Assembly: GCF_000732195.1 (NCBI RefSeq)
Contig: NZ_JNNU01000009.1
Span: 186,001 to 250,000 of the forward strand
Direction: 5' to 3'
Source of the DNA: Neorhizobium vignae
GTDB lineage: Bacteria; Pseudomonadota; Alphaproteobacteria; Rhizobiales; Rhizobiaceae
DNA length: 64,000 bases
Positions within the stretch are counted from its first letter, which is position 1. Every line of letters starts with the position of its first letter. Both the position numbers and the translations under genes were made by a program. The notes beneath the pieces are model-generated. The model had not been told where the DNA came from. It saw only the letters and a program-made list of their open reading frames with translations, and searched no databases. This document shows positions 16,773-25,983 of the stretch, one piece after another.

Positions 16773-17075
16773 TTGCCGAGTACCCTTCAACTATTTTCTA
16801 TCTTGAGTGGATAAATAAAGAATCCGTCGACTATGAACGCCTGCCCCTCCGGCATTTCCGGTCTCGCAGCGAGGCTGTGGTACGCGAAGACGCCTTCCAT
16901 TTGTCAGATCGCGGAAATCGGCGACACGACGGTGTTGCCTTTTCGGCAACGAAATATGCGAAATATTGTTCTTTATTAGAACGCGACATTGCGCCATCCT
17001 CCCCTCAATCCGGCACCTGAGACCGGCCAAGTCAAGCGAAAATGTATCAGGCCACAAGGCCAACAGGGGAACGCT

Positions 17076-18110
17076 ATGTCTAATTTCACGATGAATCGCC
17101 GCCGTTTTATCACCAATGCGGCGGCCGCGGGCGGTCTTGCCGCGACCTCCAGCTTCCTCGGCATCCGGGCCGGCAACGCCAAGGACGTGGCCAAAGTGCG
17201 CATGCAGCTCGGCTGGCTCGTCTCGAACGGCGTGCTCGGCGAAGTCGCCGCCATGAAGAAGGGGGTTTTCCAGGAACAGGGCATCGAGCTTGAAATCGTC
17301 CCCGGCGGACCGAGCGTCGATGGCGTCGCGGGCGTGGCATCGGGCCAGTCCGCAACCGGCCAGATTTCCTCCAGTCCGTCCGTCATGCTGGCGCGTTCCG
17401 CCGGCCTGCCGGTCAAGGCCTTCCTGTCCGGCTACCAGAAGCACCCCTTCACCTATTTCTCGCTGAAGAGCAAGGCAATCAAGACCCCGAAGGACATGAT
17501 CGGCAAGACGATCGCCACCCAGCCGACCGCCTTCATCCTGCTGCGCGCGCTTCTCGCACAGAACGGCATCGCCGAGGATCAGGTGAAGATGGTCAACATG
17601 GGTTCGGACATGAACCAGCTGATCACCGGCCAGGCCGATGCGGTCACCGGCTGGCTCACCAATGTCAACGCTCTCGATGTGCTCGGCGACAACCGCGTCG
17701 ACATGATGCTTTGGGACAGCGGCCTGCAGCTCTACGCCAACGTCTACTACACGACCGACGACCAGATCGCCAAGCACTCCGACGTTCTCGAACGCTTCAC
17801 CCGCGCCGCTGCCAAGGGCTGGGGTTATGTTCGCAACAACCAGAAGGAAGCTGTCGAGATGCTCTGTGAGACCTATCCGATCCTCGACAAGGCCAGCGAA
17901 ATGAAGGCCGTTGCCCCGTGCGTCGACTTCTCCTTCGGCGCCACCACCAAGGCATCGGGGTGGGGTACCATGTCGCGTGAAAACTGGGCGGCCCAGATCA
18001 AGGCCTATGCCGATCTCAAGCAGTTCAAGGGTACTGTTCCCACGGTCGACGACGTCGCGAACTTCTCCATCCTCGAAGCCACCGCCGACATCCGCAAACA
18101 GGTGGGGTGA
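17076..18110 (+). CDS. ABC transporter substrate-binding protein (NitT/TauT family)
   Basis: 344 residues. The N-terminus [15 protein letters not shown] has a twin-arginine-type signal ending near GNA-KD, so export may be by Tat. The mature protein is of the SsuA/NMT1-THI5-like class: [25 protein letters not shown], then a ligand segment with [11 protein letters not shown]. Such proteins bind sulfonates, nitrate, pyrimidines or aromatic acids; the ligand cannot be assigned here. ATG 17076 has AGGGGAA upstream, preferred over a longer reading from 16989. First gene of an operon reaching to 25455. Confidence 0.82.
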   Translation: MSNFTMNRRRFITNAAAAGGLAATSSFLGIRAGNAKDVAKVRMQLGWLVSNGVLGEVAAMKKGVFQEQGIELEIVPGGPSVDGVAGVASGQSATGQISSSPSVMLARSAGLPVKAFLSGYQKHPFTYFSLKSKAIKTPKDMIGKTIATQPTAFILLRALLAQNGIAEDQVKMVNMGSDMNQLITGQADAVTGWLTNVNALDVLGDNRVDMMLWDSGLQLYANVYYTTDDQIAKHSDVLERFTRAAAKGWGYVRNNQKEAVEMLCETYPILDKASEMKAVAPCVDFSFGATTKASGWGTMSRENWAAQIKAYADLKQFKGTVPTVDDVANFSILEATADIRKQVG

Positions 18111-18931
18111 TGGCCATGTCAGGAGCGGCGAAATTGATGCCGAGCGTTCCCTTGACCGAACCGGCAACCACGGCGGTTTCCATCCGAAACCTCTCCGTCC
18201 GGTTCGGCGACAGGAACAACGAATTCACGGCCCTTTCCGACGTCTCCGTGGACATACCGGAAGGTGCCTTCGTCACCATGCTTGGGCCCTCCGGCTGCGG
18301 AAAATCGACCCTGCTCAGATGCGTGGCGGATCTCGTCCACATCAGCGACGGTTCGATTTCCGTCTTCGGCCGCAGCCCCCAGGAGGCTCGCCAGAGCCGC
18401 GACTTCGCCTTCGTTTTCCAGGATGCAACGCTGCTTCCCTGGCGGAACGTCCTCGAGAACGTACGCCTGCCGCTGGAAGTGGGAAAACACGCCCAAACCG
18501 GCGACAATGCGGATCCGCATGAACTGTTGGCCATGGTCGGGCTGAAGGGGCGCGAAAATGCGCTCCCTCACGAGCTTTCGGGCGGCATGCGCCAGCGCGT
18601 GGCGATCGCCCGTGCGCTGATCACGCGGCCGCGCATCCTGCTGATGGATGAGCCGTTCGGGGCGCTGGACGAAATCACCCGCGACCGTCTGAACGAGGAG
18701 CTGCTGCGCGTCTGGCAGGAAACGGGAACGACGATCCTGTTCGTCACCCATTCGATCCCGGAAGCAGCCTTCCTCGGCCAGAACGTGCTGATGCTCCAGG
18801 CCCATCCGGGCCGCGTAAAGGAGTTCATGAAGGTCGATCTCCCCTTCCCGCGTTCGCTTGCCGTGCGTGACACCGTCGAATTCATCGGCGTCACCGCGCA
18901 TCTGCGCCGCCTTCTGGAGGAATGCCTGTGA
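18110..18931 (+). CDS. ABC transporter ATP-binding protein (NitT/TauT family)
   Basis: 273 residues with Walker [10 protein letters not shown], signature LSGGMRQRV, Walker [14 protein letters not shown] and H-loop FVTHSI, the standard pattern of SsuB/TauB-type ATPases. It starts within the stop of the binding-protein gene (TGATG; GTG 18107 and ATG 18116 are alternatives), so the two are coupled. It drives the permease encoded next. Confidence 0.87.
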   Translation: MAMSGAAKLMPSVPLTEPATTAVSIRNLSVRFGDRNNEFTALSDVSVDIPEGAFVTMLGPSGCGKSTLLRCVADLVHISDGSISVFGRSPQEARQSRDFAFVFQDATLLPWRNVLENVRLPLEVGKHAQTGDNADPHELLAMVGLKGRENALPHELSGGMRQRVAIARALITRPRILLMDEPFGALDEITRDRLNEELLRVWQETGTTILFVTHSIPEAAFLGQNVLMLQAHPGRVKEFMKVDLPFPRSLAVRDTVEFIGVTAHLRRLLEECL

Positions 18932-19755
18932 GCCACGTCGTTTCCTCCACAGCCAAGACCGAGGCCGATCGCAAGATCGCGCTTCTCGATGCCACCGCCG
19001 GCGTGCTCGTCAAACATATGCCGGCGATCGCGGCCGCCGTCGGGCTGGTGGTCCTCTGGCAGTTTGTCGTCTGGGCCTTCAAGATACCGACCTTCATGGC
19101 ACCTAGCCCGGTCGATGTCGCCTATGCTTTCCGCGACAATGCCGGGATCCTCTGGACCAACATGCTGCCAACCATCCTCGAGGCTTTTCTCGGCTTCGTC
19201 TTCGGCAATCTCGTCGCCATCCTTCTGGCGATCTGGTTCGTCCACAGCGCGACCGCGGAAAAGGCCTTCTACCCGATCGCCGTCTTCATCAAGGCGATCC
19301 CGATCATCGCGCTTGCCCCGATCCTGGTCCTCATCTTCGGCAACGGGCTTGCGCCCAAAATCATCATTGCCGGGCTGATCTGCTTCTTCCCGACGCTGGT
19401 CAACATGGTCCAGGGCCTGAAATCCGCGAGCCCCGCCATGCTGGACCTGATGCGGGTGCTGTCCGCCAGCAACACGGAAATCCTCTGGAAGGTGCGGCTG
19501 CCGAGTTCGATGCCGTTCCTGTTTGCGGCACTGAAGATTGCCGCGACCAGCAGCGTCATGGGCGCCATCGTCGCTGAATGGATCGGCTCCAGCTTCGGCC
19601 TCGGCGCTCTGATCATCGAGGCGACCTACAATTTCCGCTCGCCTCTGCTTTACGCAACCGTCGTCATCGCCGCGGTCCTCGCGGTCGTCCTCTTCTTCAT
19701 CGTCTCGGTGATCGAAGCCCGGATGATCCGCTGGAAGCCGGCCGGATCGCACTGA
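18928..19755 (+). CDS. ABC transporter permease (NitT/TauT family)
   Basis: 275 residues, six membrane helices, with the SsuC/TauC-type cytoplasmic loop [26 protein letters not shown] 18928 overlaps the ATPase stop (GTGA) and has GGAGG 7 bases upstream; ATG 18922 is in frame but only 1 base after that SD. It completes the transporter and is followed after 55 bp by catabolic genes. Confidence 0.85.
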   Translation: MSHVVSSTAKTEADRKIALLDATAGVLVKHMPAIAAAVGLVVLWQFVVWAFKIPTFMAPSPVDVAYAFRDNAGILWTNMLPTILEAFLGFVFGNLVAILLAIWFVHSATAEKAFYPIAVFIKAIPIIALAPILVLIFGNGLAPKIIIAGLICFFPTLVNMVQGLKSASPAMLDLMRVLSASNTEILWKVRLPSSMPFLFAALKIAATSSVMGAIVAEWIGSSFGLGALIIEATYNFRSPLLYATVVIAAVLAVVLFFIVSVIEARMIRWKPAGSH

Positions 19756-19810
19756 GCCTTATCCACTGAGCCAACTGTCCTCAGGCCCAGCTTTTTGGGA
19801 GTTTGAACCA

Positions 19811-21169
19811 ATGCAACAGACAATTCTTCAGGCGGCGCGCAACGTCGCAGTGGTGGACCGTTCCGATGTGGTCGTGGTCGGTGGAGGACCGGCGGGCATT
19901 TCAGCAGCCGTTTCCGCAGCCCGCAACGGCGCCAAGGTGACCCTTCTCGAGCGCTACCCCTATGTCGGCGGGCTTGCCGCCGGCGGCATGGTGCTGGTGC
20001 TCGACGACATGATCAACAACCTCGAAATCACCGTGCAGGGCATCTGCATGGAGATGATCGAGCGGATGAAGAAATGGGACCTCTGCGTTACGCCAACCGG
20101 CCGCGACCGCGAACTCGATATCCGCGAGACGCCTGAAGCCTGGCGGCGATGGGCGCGCTGGGGCCTGTTCGATTTCCACACCCAGTCCATGCCGCACCCG
20201 ATCTGCTTTTCCGCAGCCTTCGATCCGGACGGCTTCAAGCGCGCCTCCTACGACGTGCTGACCGAAGCCGGCGTAAAACTCCGCACCCATAGCTGGTTCT
20301 CCTCCGCGATCATGGAGGGCAAGACCATCAAGGGTGTCATCTGCCAGACCAAGTCGGGCATGGAAGCGATCCTCGGCGATATCGTCATCGACACGACCGG
20401 CGATCTTGATGTCGCGGCCTCGGCCGGCGCCTCGCATGTGGAATCGAACTTCATCCTGACCACCGTCTCCCGCTGGGGCGGCGTCGATACGGATGCCGCC
20501 GAGCGCTTCGAGTTCGAGGAGCCGGAAGCCTTCAAGAAGATCGACCACGAGGCAAAACGCCTGATCGGCGGCTGCTGGTCGTTCTGGTGGCTGAAAACCC
20601 CGCTGCCGGGCGTCGTCTGGCTCAACTGCCCGCATATGCCCAACCTCTCCGGCCTCAAGACCGAAGACCTCACCAAGGCCGAGCTCGAAGGCCGCAACCG
20701 CATTGCCCGCCTGCTCGATTTCACCCGCGAAAAGATGCCGGGTTTCGAAAAAGCCTATGTAGTCGATTTCGCGCCGCAGACCGGCGTGCGCCAGACGCGG
20801 CTGCTGGAAGGCGAATACGTCGTAACCAAGGACGACGTGATGAACCGCATCCACTTCTCCGACACCGTCTGCCGCGGCCGCGACTATTACACGCCCTACC
20901 GGTCGATGCTGCCGCGTGAAGTGGACCAGCTGATCGTCGCCGGACGTCACTACTCGGCGACACCGCAGGCGCAGAAATCGAGCCGCGAGATCCCGCCCTG
21001 CATGGCCATGGGCGAGGCCGCGGGCGTCGCCGCCGTCGTGGCGCTCAATGCCGGAACCACCGTACGGAAAGCCGATATCGGCAAGATCCAGAAACAGATG
21101 CGGGCCCAGGGCGCCGATCCCGGCGATGTGCCCTCAGATAATGCAACATTCCTGGAGGCTGCGGAATGA
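19811..21169 (+). CDS. FAD-dependent oxidoreductase
   Basis: 452 residues with an N-terminal Rossmann fold (VVVVGGGPAGISAAVSAARNG, residues about 18-38; glycine triad intact) and the GGLAAGGM segment of the FAD_oxidored (PF12831-like) family. A second flavin contact is DVVIDTTGDLDVAASAG near residue 195 (read as IVIDTTGDLDVAASAG), and the C-terminus has PPCMAMGEAAGVAAV. The family oxidises varied small molecules. Its position between a transporter and CoA-dependent genes suggests it acts early on the imported compound or on a side chain. SD-like GGGAG lies upstream of ATG 19811. Confidence 0.8.
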   Translation: MQQTILQAARNVAVVDRSDVVVVGGGPAGISAAVSAARNGAKVTLLERYPYVGGLAAGGMVLVLDDMINNLEITVQGICMEMIERMKKWDLCVTPTGRDRELDIRETPEAWRRWARWGLFDFHTQSMPHPICFSAAFDPDGFKRASYDVLTEAGVKLRTHSWFSSAIMEGKTIKGVICQTKSGMEAILGDIVIDTTGDLDVAASAGASHVESNFILTTVSRWGGVDTDAAERFEFEEPEAFKKIDHEAKRLIGGCWSFWWLKTPLPGVVWLNCPHMPNLSGLKTEDLTKAELEGRNRIARLLDFTREKMPGFEKAYVVDFAPQTGVRQTRLLEGEYVVTKDDVMNRIHFSDTVCRGRDYYTPYRSMLPREVDQLIVAGRHYSATPQAQKSSREIPPCMAMGEAAGVAAVVALNAGTTVRKADIGKIQKQMRAQGADPGDVPSDNATFLEAAE

Positions 21170-22323
21170 ATTCTTTACCCCTCGACGGCGTCCGCGTGAT
21201 CGATTTCACGCAGGTCATGCTCGGCCCCTGCTGCACCCAGACGCTCGCCGACTATGGCGCCGAAGTCATCAAGATCGAAAAGAGCAAGATCGGCGACCTG
21301 TCCCGCTGGTCGCTCGGTTCCGATCCTGATGGCCTCAACAACCCGGTCTTCTGCTCGCTGAACCGCAACAAGAAGAGCCTGGCGCTCGACCTGAAGCTCA
21401 CCGAAGCCCGCGACGCCGTGCTCGCCCTGATCGCGGGCGCCGACGTGGTGGTCAACAACTTCCGCCCGGGCGTGATGGAGCGCATGGGCTTCGGCTACGA
21501 GGACCTGAAGAAGATCAACAAGCGGCTGATCTATGCCGTCGGCACCGGCTTTGGCCTCACCGGCCCATACCAGCACAAGGGCGGCCAGGACATTCTCGCC
21601 CAGGCTCTCTCGGGCGTCATGCGCCGCAAGTCGGATAGCGCCCACCCGACCTCGATCTATGCGACCCCGCTCGCCGACTATTCCGCCGGCATGCATCTGG
21701 TCCAAGGCATTCTGCTGGCGCTCCTGCACCGGGAAAAGACCGGCGAAGGCCAGCATGTGGCCGTCAGCCTCTACAATTCCATGCTCGCCATGCAGATGCA
21801 GGAAGGTGCCGCGCACATGATGCGCGAAAAGGATCTGAACTGGGGTGCCTTCCCGCTGACCGGCGTGTTCGACACCACCGACGGCGCGATCGTCATGGTC
21901 GGCGCCTTCAAGCAGAACCCGTTGCAGGACATCTGCAACGCGCTCGAAATCGAGGACCTGTCGGCTCAGCCGCGCTACAAGGATTTCGATTCCCAGATGG
22001 CGCATCGCCCGGAACTGCAGGAGATTTTCCGCGCGAACTTTGCCAGGAACAGCAACGCCCATTGGCTGAAGCGCCTGGAAGAGGTCGACATCCTCTGTGC
22101 GCCAGTGCGCAACCTTGCCGAAGCGCTGCAGGACCCGCAGACGGTCATCAACAAGATGATCCTCGAAGCCGGCGAAACGGCTGCCGGACCAATCCGCCTG
22201 ATCGGGTCGCCGATCGACATGTCGGCCGCACCGGTTTCGGTTCGCATCTCCCCGCCGAGCCTCGGCCAGCACAATGACGAAATCCTTGCCTCGTTGGAGT
22301 CTCGCCGCGGAGATGCGGCATGA
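21166..22323 (+). CDS. CaiB/BaiF family CoA-transferase
   Basis: 385 residues of class III CoA-transferases. Characteristic parts are VIDFTQVMLGP at the N-terminus, EVIKIEKSK, SLALDLK, NNFRPGVMERMGFGY and the catalytic Asp in GGQDILAQALSG (D142). It moves CoA from a donor acyl-CoA to a carboxylic acid. The ATG overlaps the oxidoreductase stop (ATGA), and its own stop overlaps the enoyl-CoA hydratase start, indicating one coupled catabolic unit that activates an acid to a CoA ester. Confidence 0.88.
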   Translation: MNSLPLDGVRVIDFTQVMLGPCCTQTLADYGAEVIKIEKSKIGDLSRWSLGSDPDGLNNPVFCSLNRNKKSLALDLKLTEARDAVLALIAGADVVVNNFRPGVMERMGFGYEDLKKINKRLIYAVGTGFGLTGPYQHKGGQDILAQALSGVMRRKSDSAHPTSIYATPLADYSAGMHLVQGILLALLHREKTGEGQHVAVSLYNSMLAMQMQEGAAHMMREKDLNWGAFPLTGVFDTTDGAIVMVGAFKQNPLQDICNALEIEDLSAQPRYKDFDSQMAHRPELQEIFRANFARNSNAHWLKRLEEVDILCAPVRNLAEALQDPQTVINKMILEAGETAAGPIRLIGSPIDMSAAPVSVRISPPSLGQHNDEILASLESRRGDAA

Positions 22324-23096
22324 CCGTCGGATTTTCCGTCGAGAACCGTGTCGCACGGGTCACGCTCGACCGCCCGGACCGCATGAACGCCGTCGACGCC
22401 GCGACCGAAAAGGAGCTGGACGCCATCTGGTCCGAGATCGAGGCCCGCGACGACATTTCCTGCGTGGTCCTGACCGGCAGCGGCCAAAAGGCCTTCTGCA
22501 CCGGCGCCGACCTCAAGGGCGGCGCCACCAAATCCGGCCTCGAATACTGGGCCGAAAGCCGCACCAACGGTTTCGGCGGCCTCGCCTTCCGCAAGTCGCT
22601 TGACGTGCCCGTCATCGCCCGTGTCAACGGTTACGCACTCGGCGGCGGCCTCGAAATGGTGCTCGGCTGCGACATCGTGATTGCCGCAGATACCGCCAAG
22701 TTCGGCCTGCCCGAGGCCCGCGTCGGCCGCATGCCGCTCGACGGCGGCATGGTGCTCCTGCAGCGTAAGATCCCCCATAACCTCGCCATGGCCGTCATGC
22801 TGACCGGCCGGCAGTTCACTGCAGCCGAAATGCAGGGTTTCGGCATCGTCAATGAAACCGTTCCCTTCGACGCGCTGGATGCGGCCGTCGACAGATGGGT
22901 GAGCGATATCGTCGCCTGCGCCCCGCTGTCCTTGAAGGCGATCAAGCAGACCGTCAACCGCACCGGCCATCTCAGCCCCGCCGAAGCCCAGGGCCTGCGC
23001 ACCCCCGCGTTGATCCGCGCGCTTCAGAGCGAAGATGCCGTCGAAGGTGTGACAGCCTTCCGCGAAAAGCGTGCTCCGGTTTGGCAGGGCCGGTAG
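22320..23096 (+). CDS. Enoyl-CoA hydratase/isomerase family protein
   Basis: 258 residues of the crotonase fold. VTLDRPDRMNAVD, the oxyanion-hole CTGADLKGG (around residue 60) and GYALGGGLEMVLGCDIVIA (around 103) are clear. It would hydrate or isomerise the CoA ester made by the preceding CoA-transferase. Start ATG overlaps the transferase stop (ATGA). Confidence 0.88.
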   Translation: MTVGFSVENRVARVTLDRPDRMNAVDAATEKELDAIWSEIEARDDISCVVLTGSGQKAFCTGADLKGGATKSGLEYWAESRTNGFGGLAFRKSLDVPVIARVNGYALGGGLEMVLGCDIVIAADTAKFGLPEARVGRMPLDGGMVLLQRKIPHNLAMAVMLTGRQFTAAEMQGFGIVNETVPFDALDAAVDRWVSDIVACAPLSLKAIKQTVNRTGHLSPAEAQGLRTPALIRALQSEDAVEGVTAFREKRAPVWQGR

Positions 23097-23125
23097 GTAT
23101 GGTATGAATTTCAGGAGCTTGGGGG

Positions 23126-24055
23126 ATGAGTATGCACGCCAGTATCCTGAAATATTTCGTCGAAGTCGCCCGCTCCGGCTCGATCCGCAAAGCCTCCGAA
23201 GAGCTGCATGTGGCGACCTCCGCCGTCAGCCGCCAGATCCGCAAGCTTGAGGACGAACTCGGCACGCCGCTGTTCGAACGGTTCTCCGACGGCCTGCGCC
23301 TCACCTCCGCCGGCAAGGTGGTGCTGAAGCACGCCAAGGAGACGATGCACCACTACGAGATCATGAAATCCGATCTCGGCGACCTCCAGGGCAAGCGCAC
23401 CGGCCGCGTCCATATCGCCTGCCTGGACAGCCTGGCCGTGCAGTTCATGCCTGAATTCGTGATGGCGTTTCACCACAAGAACCCGGCCGTCGATTTCCGC
23501 ATCCGCGCCGACAACTTCAACAACATCTTCCATTTCGTCGCCGATGGCGACTGCGACATCGGCATCACCTTCGATCTCGCCCGGCCGCACGATATCAAGC
23601 TGGTGCATGGCGTGCGGATGCCGCTGATGGTGATCGTCGCAAAACACCATCCGCTGGCCCGCCAGAAAAGCGCGACCCTGCAGGAATGCGCCCAGTTCAA
23701 GCTTCTGCTGCAGCTCGACAACGAGGTGATGAGTTCGATGATCGCCGTCGAACTCGCCTCGCTCGATCGCGTCGGCCGCACGCTTGTCGCCACCAACAAC
23801 CAGATGATGCTGAAACCGCTGATCCTGTCCGGCGAAGGGGTCGCCTTCTTCACCCCGCTCGGCCTCCTCAAGGAACTGAAGGCTGGCGACGTGGTCGCCC
23901 TGCCGATCGCCGGCTCCCGCCTGCAGAACTTGGAGGTCGGCATTGTCGCGCCCCATAACCGTCAACTCACCCATGCCACCGAAGCCGTGATCGAGGCGCT
24001 CAGCGTCGATCTCGAAAAATTCAGCAACCAGATCGCGGAGGTCATCAACCGGTGA
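23126..24055 (+). CDS. LysR family transcriptional regulator
   Basis: 309 residues. The N-terminal HTH (ILKYFVEVARSGSIRKASEELHVATSAVSRQIRKLE, about residues 5-40) is canonical, followed by a LysR substrate-binding domain. It is embedded in the operon: 29 bp after the hydratase and overlapping the amidohydrolase start. GGAGCTTGGGGG precedes ATG 23126; a second ATG at 23132 is possible. It probably controls this operon in response to the imported compound. Confidence 0.87.
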   Translation: MSMHASILKYFVEVARSGSIRKASEELHVATSAVSRQIRKLEDELGTPLFERFSDGLRLTSAGKVVLKHAKETMHHYEIMKSDLGDLQGKRTGRVHIACLDSLAVQFMPEFVMAFHHKNPAVDFRIRADNFNNIFHFVADGDCDIGITFDLARPHDIKLVHGVRMPLMVIVAKHHPLARQKSATLQECAQFKLLLQLDNEVMSSMIAVELASLDRVGRTLVATNNQMMLKPLILSGEGVAFFTPLGLLKELKAGDVVALPIAGSRLQNLEVGIVAPHNRQLTHATEAVIEALSVDLEKFSNQIAEVINR

Positions 24056-25455
24056 CATCTAACGAGGACACGCGCTTCCTGCAGCATCCGGGCCATCAAA
24101 AAGCCCTGCGTGGCGATGCGGCACAAGCCGCCCTTCCTGCTCTCGCCTCGGTCATTCCGCTTGTCCCTGGCGACCTCATCCTGCCCATGCCGATCAACGC
24201 CCACGACCACGGCTACGGCATCCGCACGCTGGATTTCGGCAGCCTCGACGACGCGCTGGAAACCTGGATCCCGACGATGCGGCTACGGCCCCGCACCGAC
24301 GCCTATCTCGAAGCGCTTGTCGCCTTCGGGCGCCTCGCCAAGACCGGCGTCGCGGCAACCATCCACTGCCACAACTCCCTGAATGCGGCCCGCATGGTCG
24401 ACGAGGCCCTGGAGGTGATCCGCGCGGCAAAGGATGTGGGCATCCGCCTCGGCCTCTCCTGCCCGCTGCTCGACCACGACGCCTGGGCCTATGACGGCGG
24501 CCCGGAACGGCTGAAGCCGTTTCTGAGCCCGGCGGACTGGGAGGCCCTTTCTCCCCTCGCCCCACGCTACGCCCCGTTCCGCGATCAACTCGCCGCCGCC
24601 GATGCCGTTGCAGCCGCAAACTCCAATCCGCTGGTCGATGTCCAATACGGCCCGATCGGCCCGCAATGGTGCTCGAATGCCCTGCTCGAAGCGATCGCCG
24701 AGGCCTCCGCCGCCAACGATCGCCGCATCCATATACACCTGCTCGAAAGCCCACGACAGAGAGCATGGCTGGACCGCCGCTTCCCCCAGGGCATCGTCCG
24801 CTATCTCGACGACATCGGCTTCCTGTCACCGCGTCTTGCCGTCGCGCATGGCGTTCAGCTCCGGCCGGACGAATACGAACTGCTCGCCGAGCGCGGCGTT
24901 CAGCTCGTCTCCAATCCCTCCGCCAACCTGCGCCTGCGTTCCGGCATCGCGCCGCTCGCGGACGCCGTCAAACGGGGCCTGCGCTTCGGCATCGGGCTGG
25001 ATGGTGGTGCCTTCGATGACGACCAGGACCTCTGGCGCGAAATGCGGCTCCTCTATTTCCTGCACGGCGGGCGCGAGCTTGAAAGAGATTTTACCGCTGC
25101 CGACATCTTCGACGCCGCGATCCGTACCGGCGCGACCGTCGTCAACGCCCCGCTCGGAGAGGACTTTACGGTCATCGACTACGAGGCGCTGATCGCCGAC
25201 AGCGTCTTCGACGATCTCGACGAGGCGGAAGTGCTGCTGAACCGCATGTCCGCCGCGCATACCAAGGCCGTCTATGTCGCCGGCCGACCGGTCATGCGGG
25301 ACGGCAGGCTCGTGAATGTCGATTTCGATGCAGCCCGCAAGGAACTGCTGGCGCAGGCCAAGGCGGACTTGCCGCGCCTCACCGTCGAACGGGAAAGATG
25401 CGGCAAACTGATCACTGCCACCCGCGCCTATTATGGAAGCTGGACCAACGGCTAG
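24052..25455 (+). CDS. Amidohydrolase family protein (deaminase/cyclic-amidase type)
   Basis: 467 residues of the metal-dependent amidohydrolase superfamily. Metal-site elements are INAHDH (HxH, about residues 48-53), IHIHLLES (His around 233), AVAHGVQL and the late GLDGGAFDDDQD with the catalytic Asp. It resembles the cytosine deaminase/chlorohydrolase branch, which removes amino or halide groups from heterocycles. Start GTG 24052 overlaps the LysR stop (GTGA). With adenine deaminase close by, an N-heterocycle substrate is plausible but unproven. Confidence 0.8.
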   Translation: MTSNEDTRFLQHPGHQKALRGDAAQAALPALASVIPLVPGDLILPMPINAHDHGYGIRTLDFGSLDDALETWIPTMRLRPRTDAYLEALVAFGRLAKTGVAATIHCHNSLNAARMVDEALEVIRAAKDVGIRLGLSCPLLDHDAWAYDGGPERLKPFLSPADWEALSPLAPRYAPFRDQLAAADAVAAANSNPLVDVQYGPIGPQWCSNALLEAIAEASAANDRRIHIHLLESPRQRAWLDRRFPQGIVRYLDDIGFLSPRLAVAHGVQLRPDEYELLAERGVQLVSNPSANLRLRSGIAPLADAVKRGLRFGIGLDGGAFDDDQDLWREMRLLYFLHGGRELERDFTAADIFDAAIRTGATVVNAPLGEDFTVIDYEALIADSVFDDLDEAEVLLNRMSAAHTKAVYVAGRPVMRDGRLVNVDFDAARKELLAQAKADLPRLTVERERCGKLITATRAYYGSWTNG

Positions 25456-25790
25456 TGGGCCGCCTCACGTACGGGCGCGACTGTCACCACCGGGTGATCG
25501 ACGGACCGCGTCCGGCTTTTGTCCCAGCCGCCGGGCGATCCCAACCCCGTGACCTCAGGCCCGAAATAATCCCGGTTGACGGGAATGAACGCCATCTGTG
25601 CCTCGGTCGCCTCCTCGTCATAAGCGATGGCATCGACCGGACAGATGGAGAGGCAGAGCCCGCAATTGATGCACTCGTCCGGATGGATATAGAACATCCG
25701 TCCGCCCTCGTAGATGCAGTCGACGGGACACGCCGCGGTGCACGCGCCGTCCTTCACGTCGATACAGGGTGCGGTGATGATATAGGCCAT
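25452..25790 (-). CDS. Ferredoxin, 7Fe type (3Fe-4S and 4Fe-4S)
   Basis: 112 residues. The Cys pattern C9-x7-C17-x3-C21-P..C25 and C40-x2-C43-x2-C46-x3-C50-P matches FdxA-type seven-iron ferredoxins, with a C-terminal extension of about 55 residues. It transfers electrons at low potential. It converges on the amidohydrolase with a 4-bp overlap and is divergent from adenine deaminase, so it has its own promoter in the 190-bp region 25791-25983. Whether it serves the FAD oxidoreductase is unknown. Confidence 0.87.
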   Translation of the reverse strand: MAYIITAPCIDVKDGACTAACPVDCIYEGGRMFYIHPDECINCGLCLSICPVDAIAYDEEATEAQMAFIPVNRDYFGPEVTGLGSPGGWDKSRTRSVDHPVVTVAPVREAAH

Positions 25791-25983
25791 CGGATCGTTT
25801 GCCTCTCATTGCCTCAGCCGCACTATCCCAGACCGGGGCGTTGCTGAAAAGCAGCATATTTCGCCGCGAGAGTTCGAATTTCGGCAACGCTCCAATTGCT
25901 TGCCTTCCTATTGGCGCTTCCTTGCCTCGGCGGCTTTCCCTACAATCCACCTGTCCTCCCCGAGTCCCGGAAATGAGATTTTC

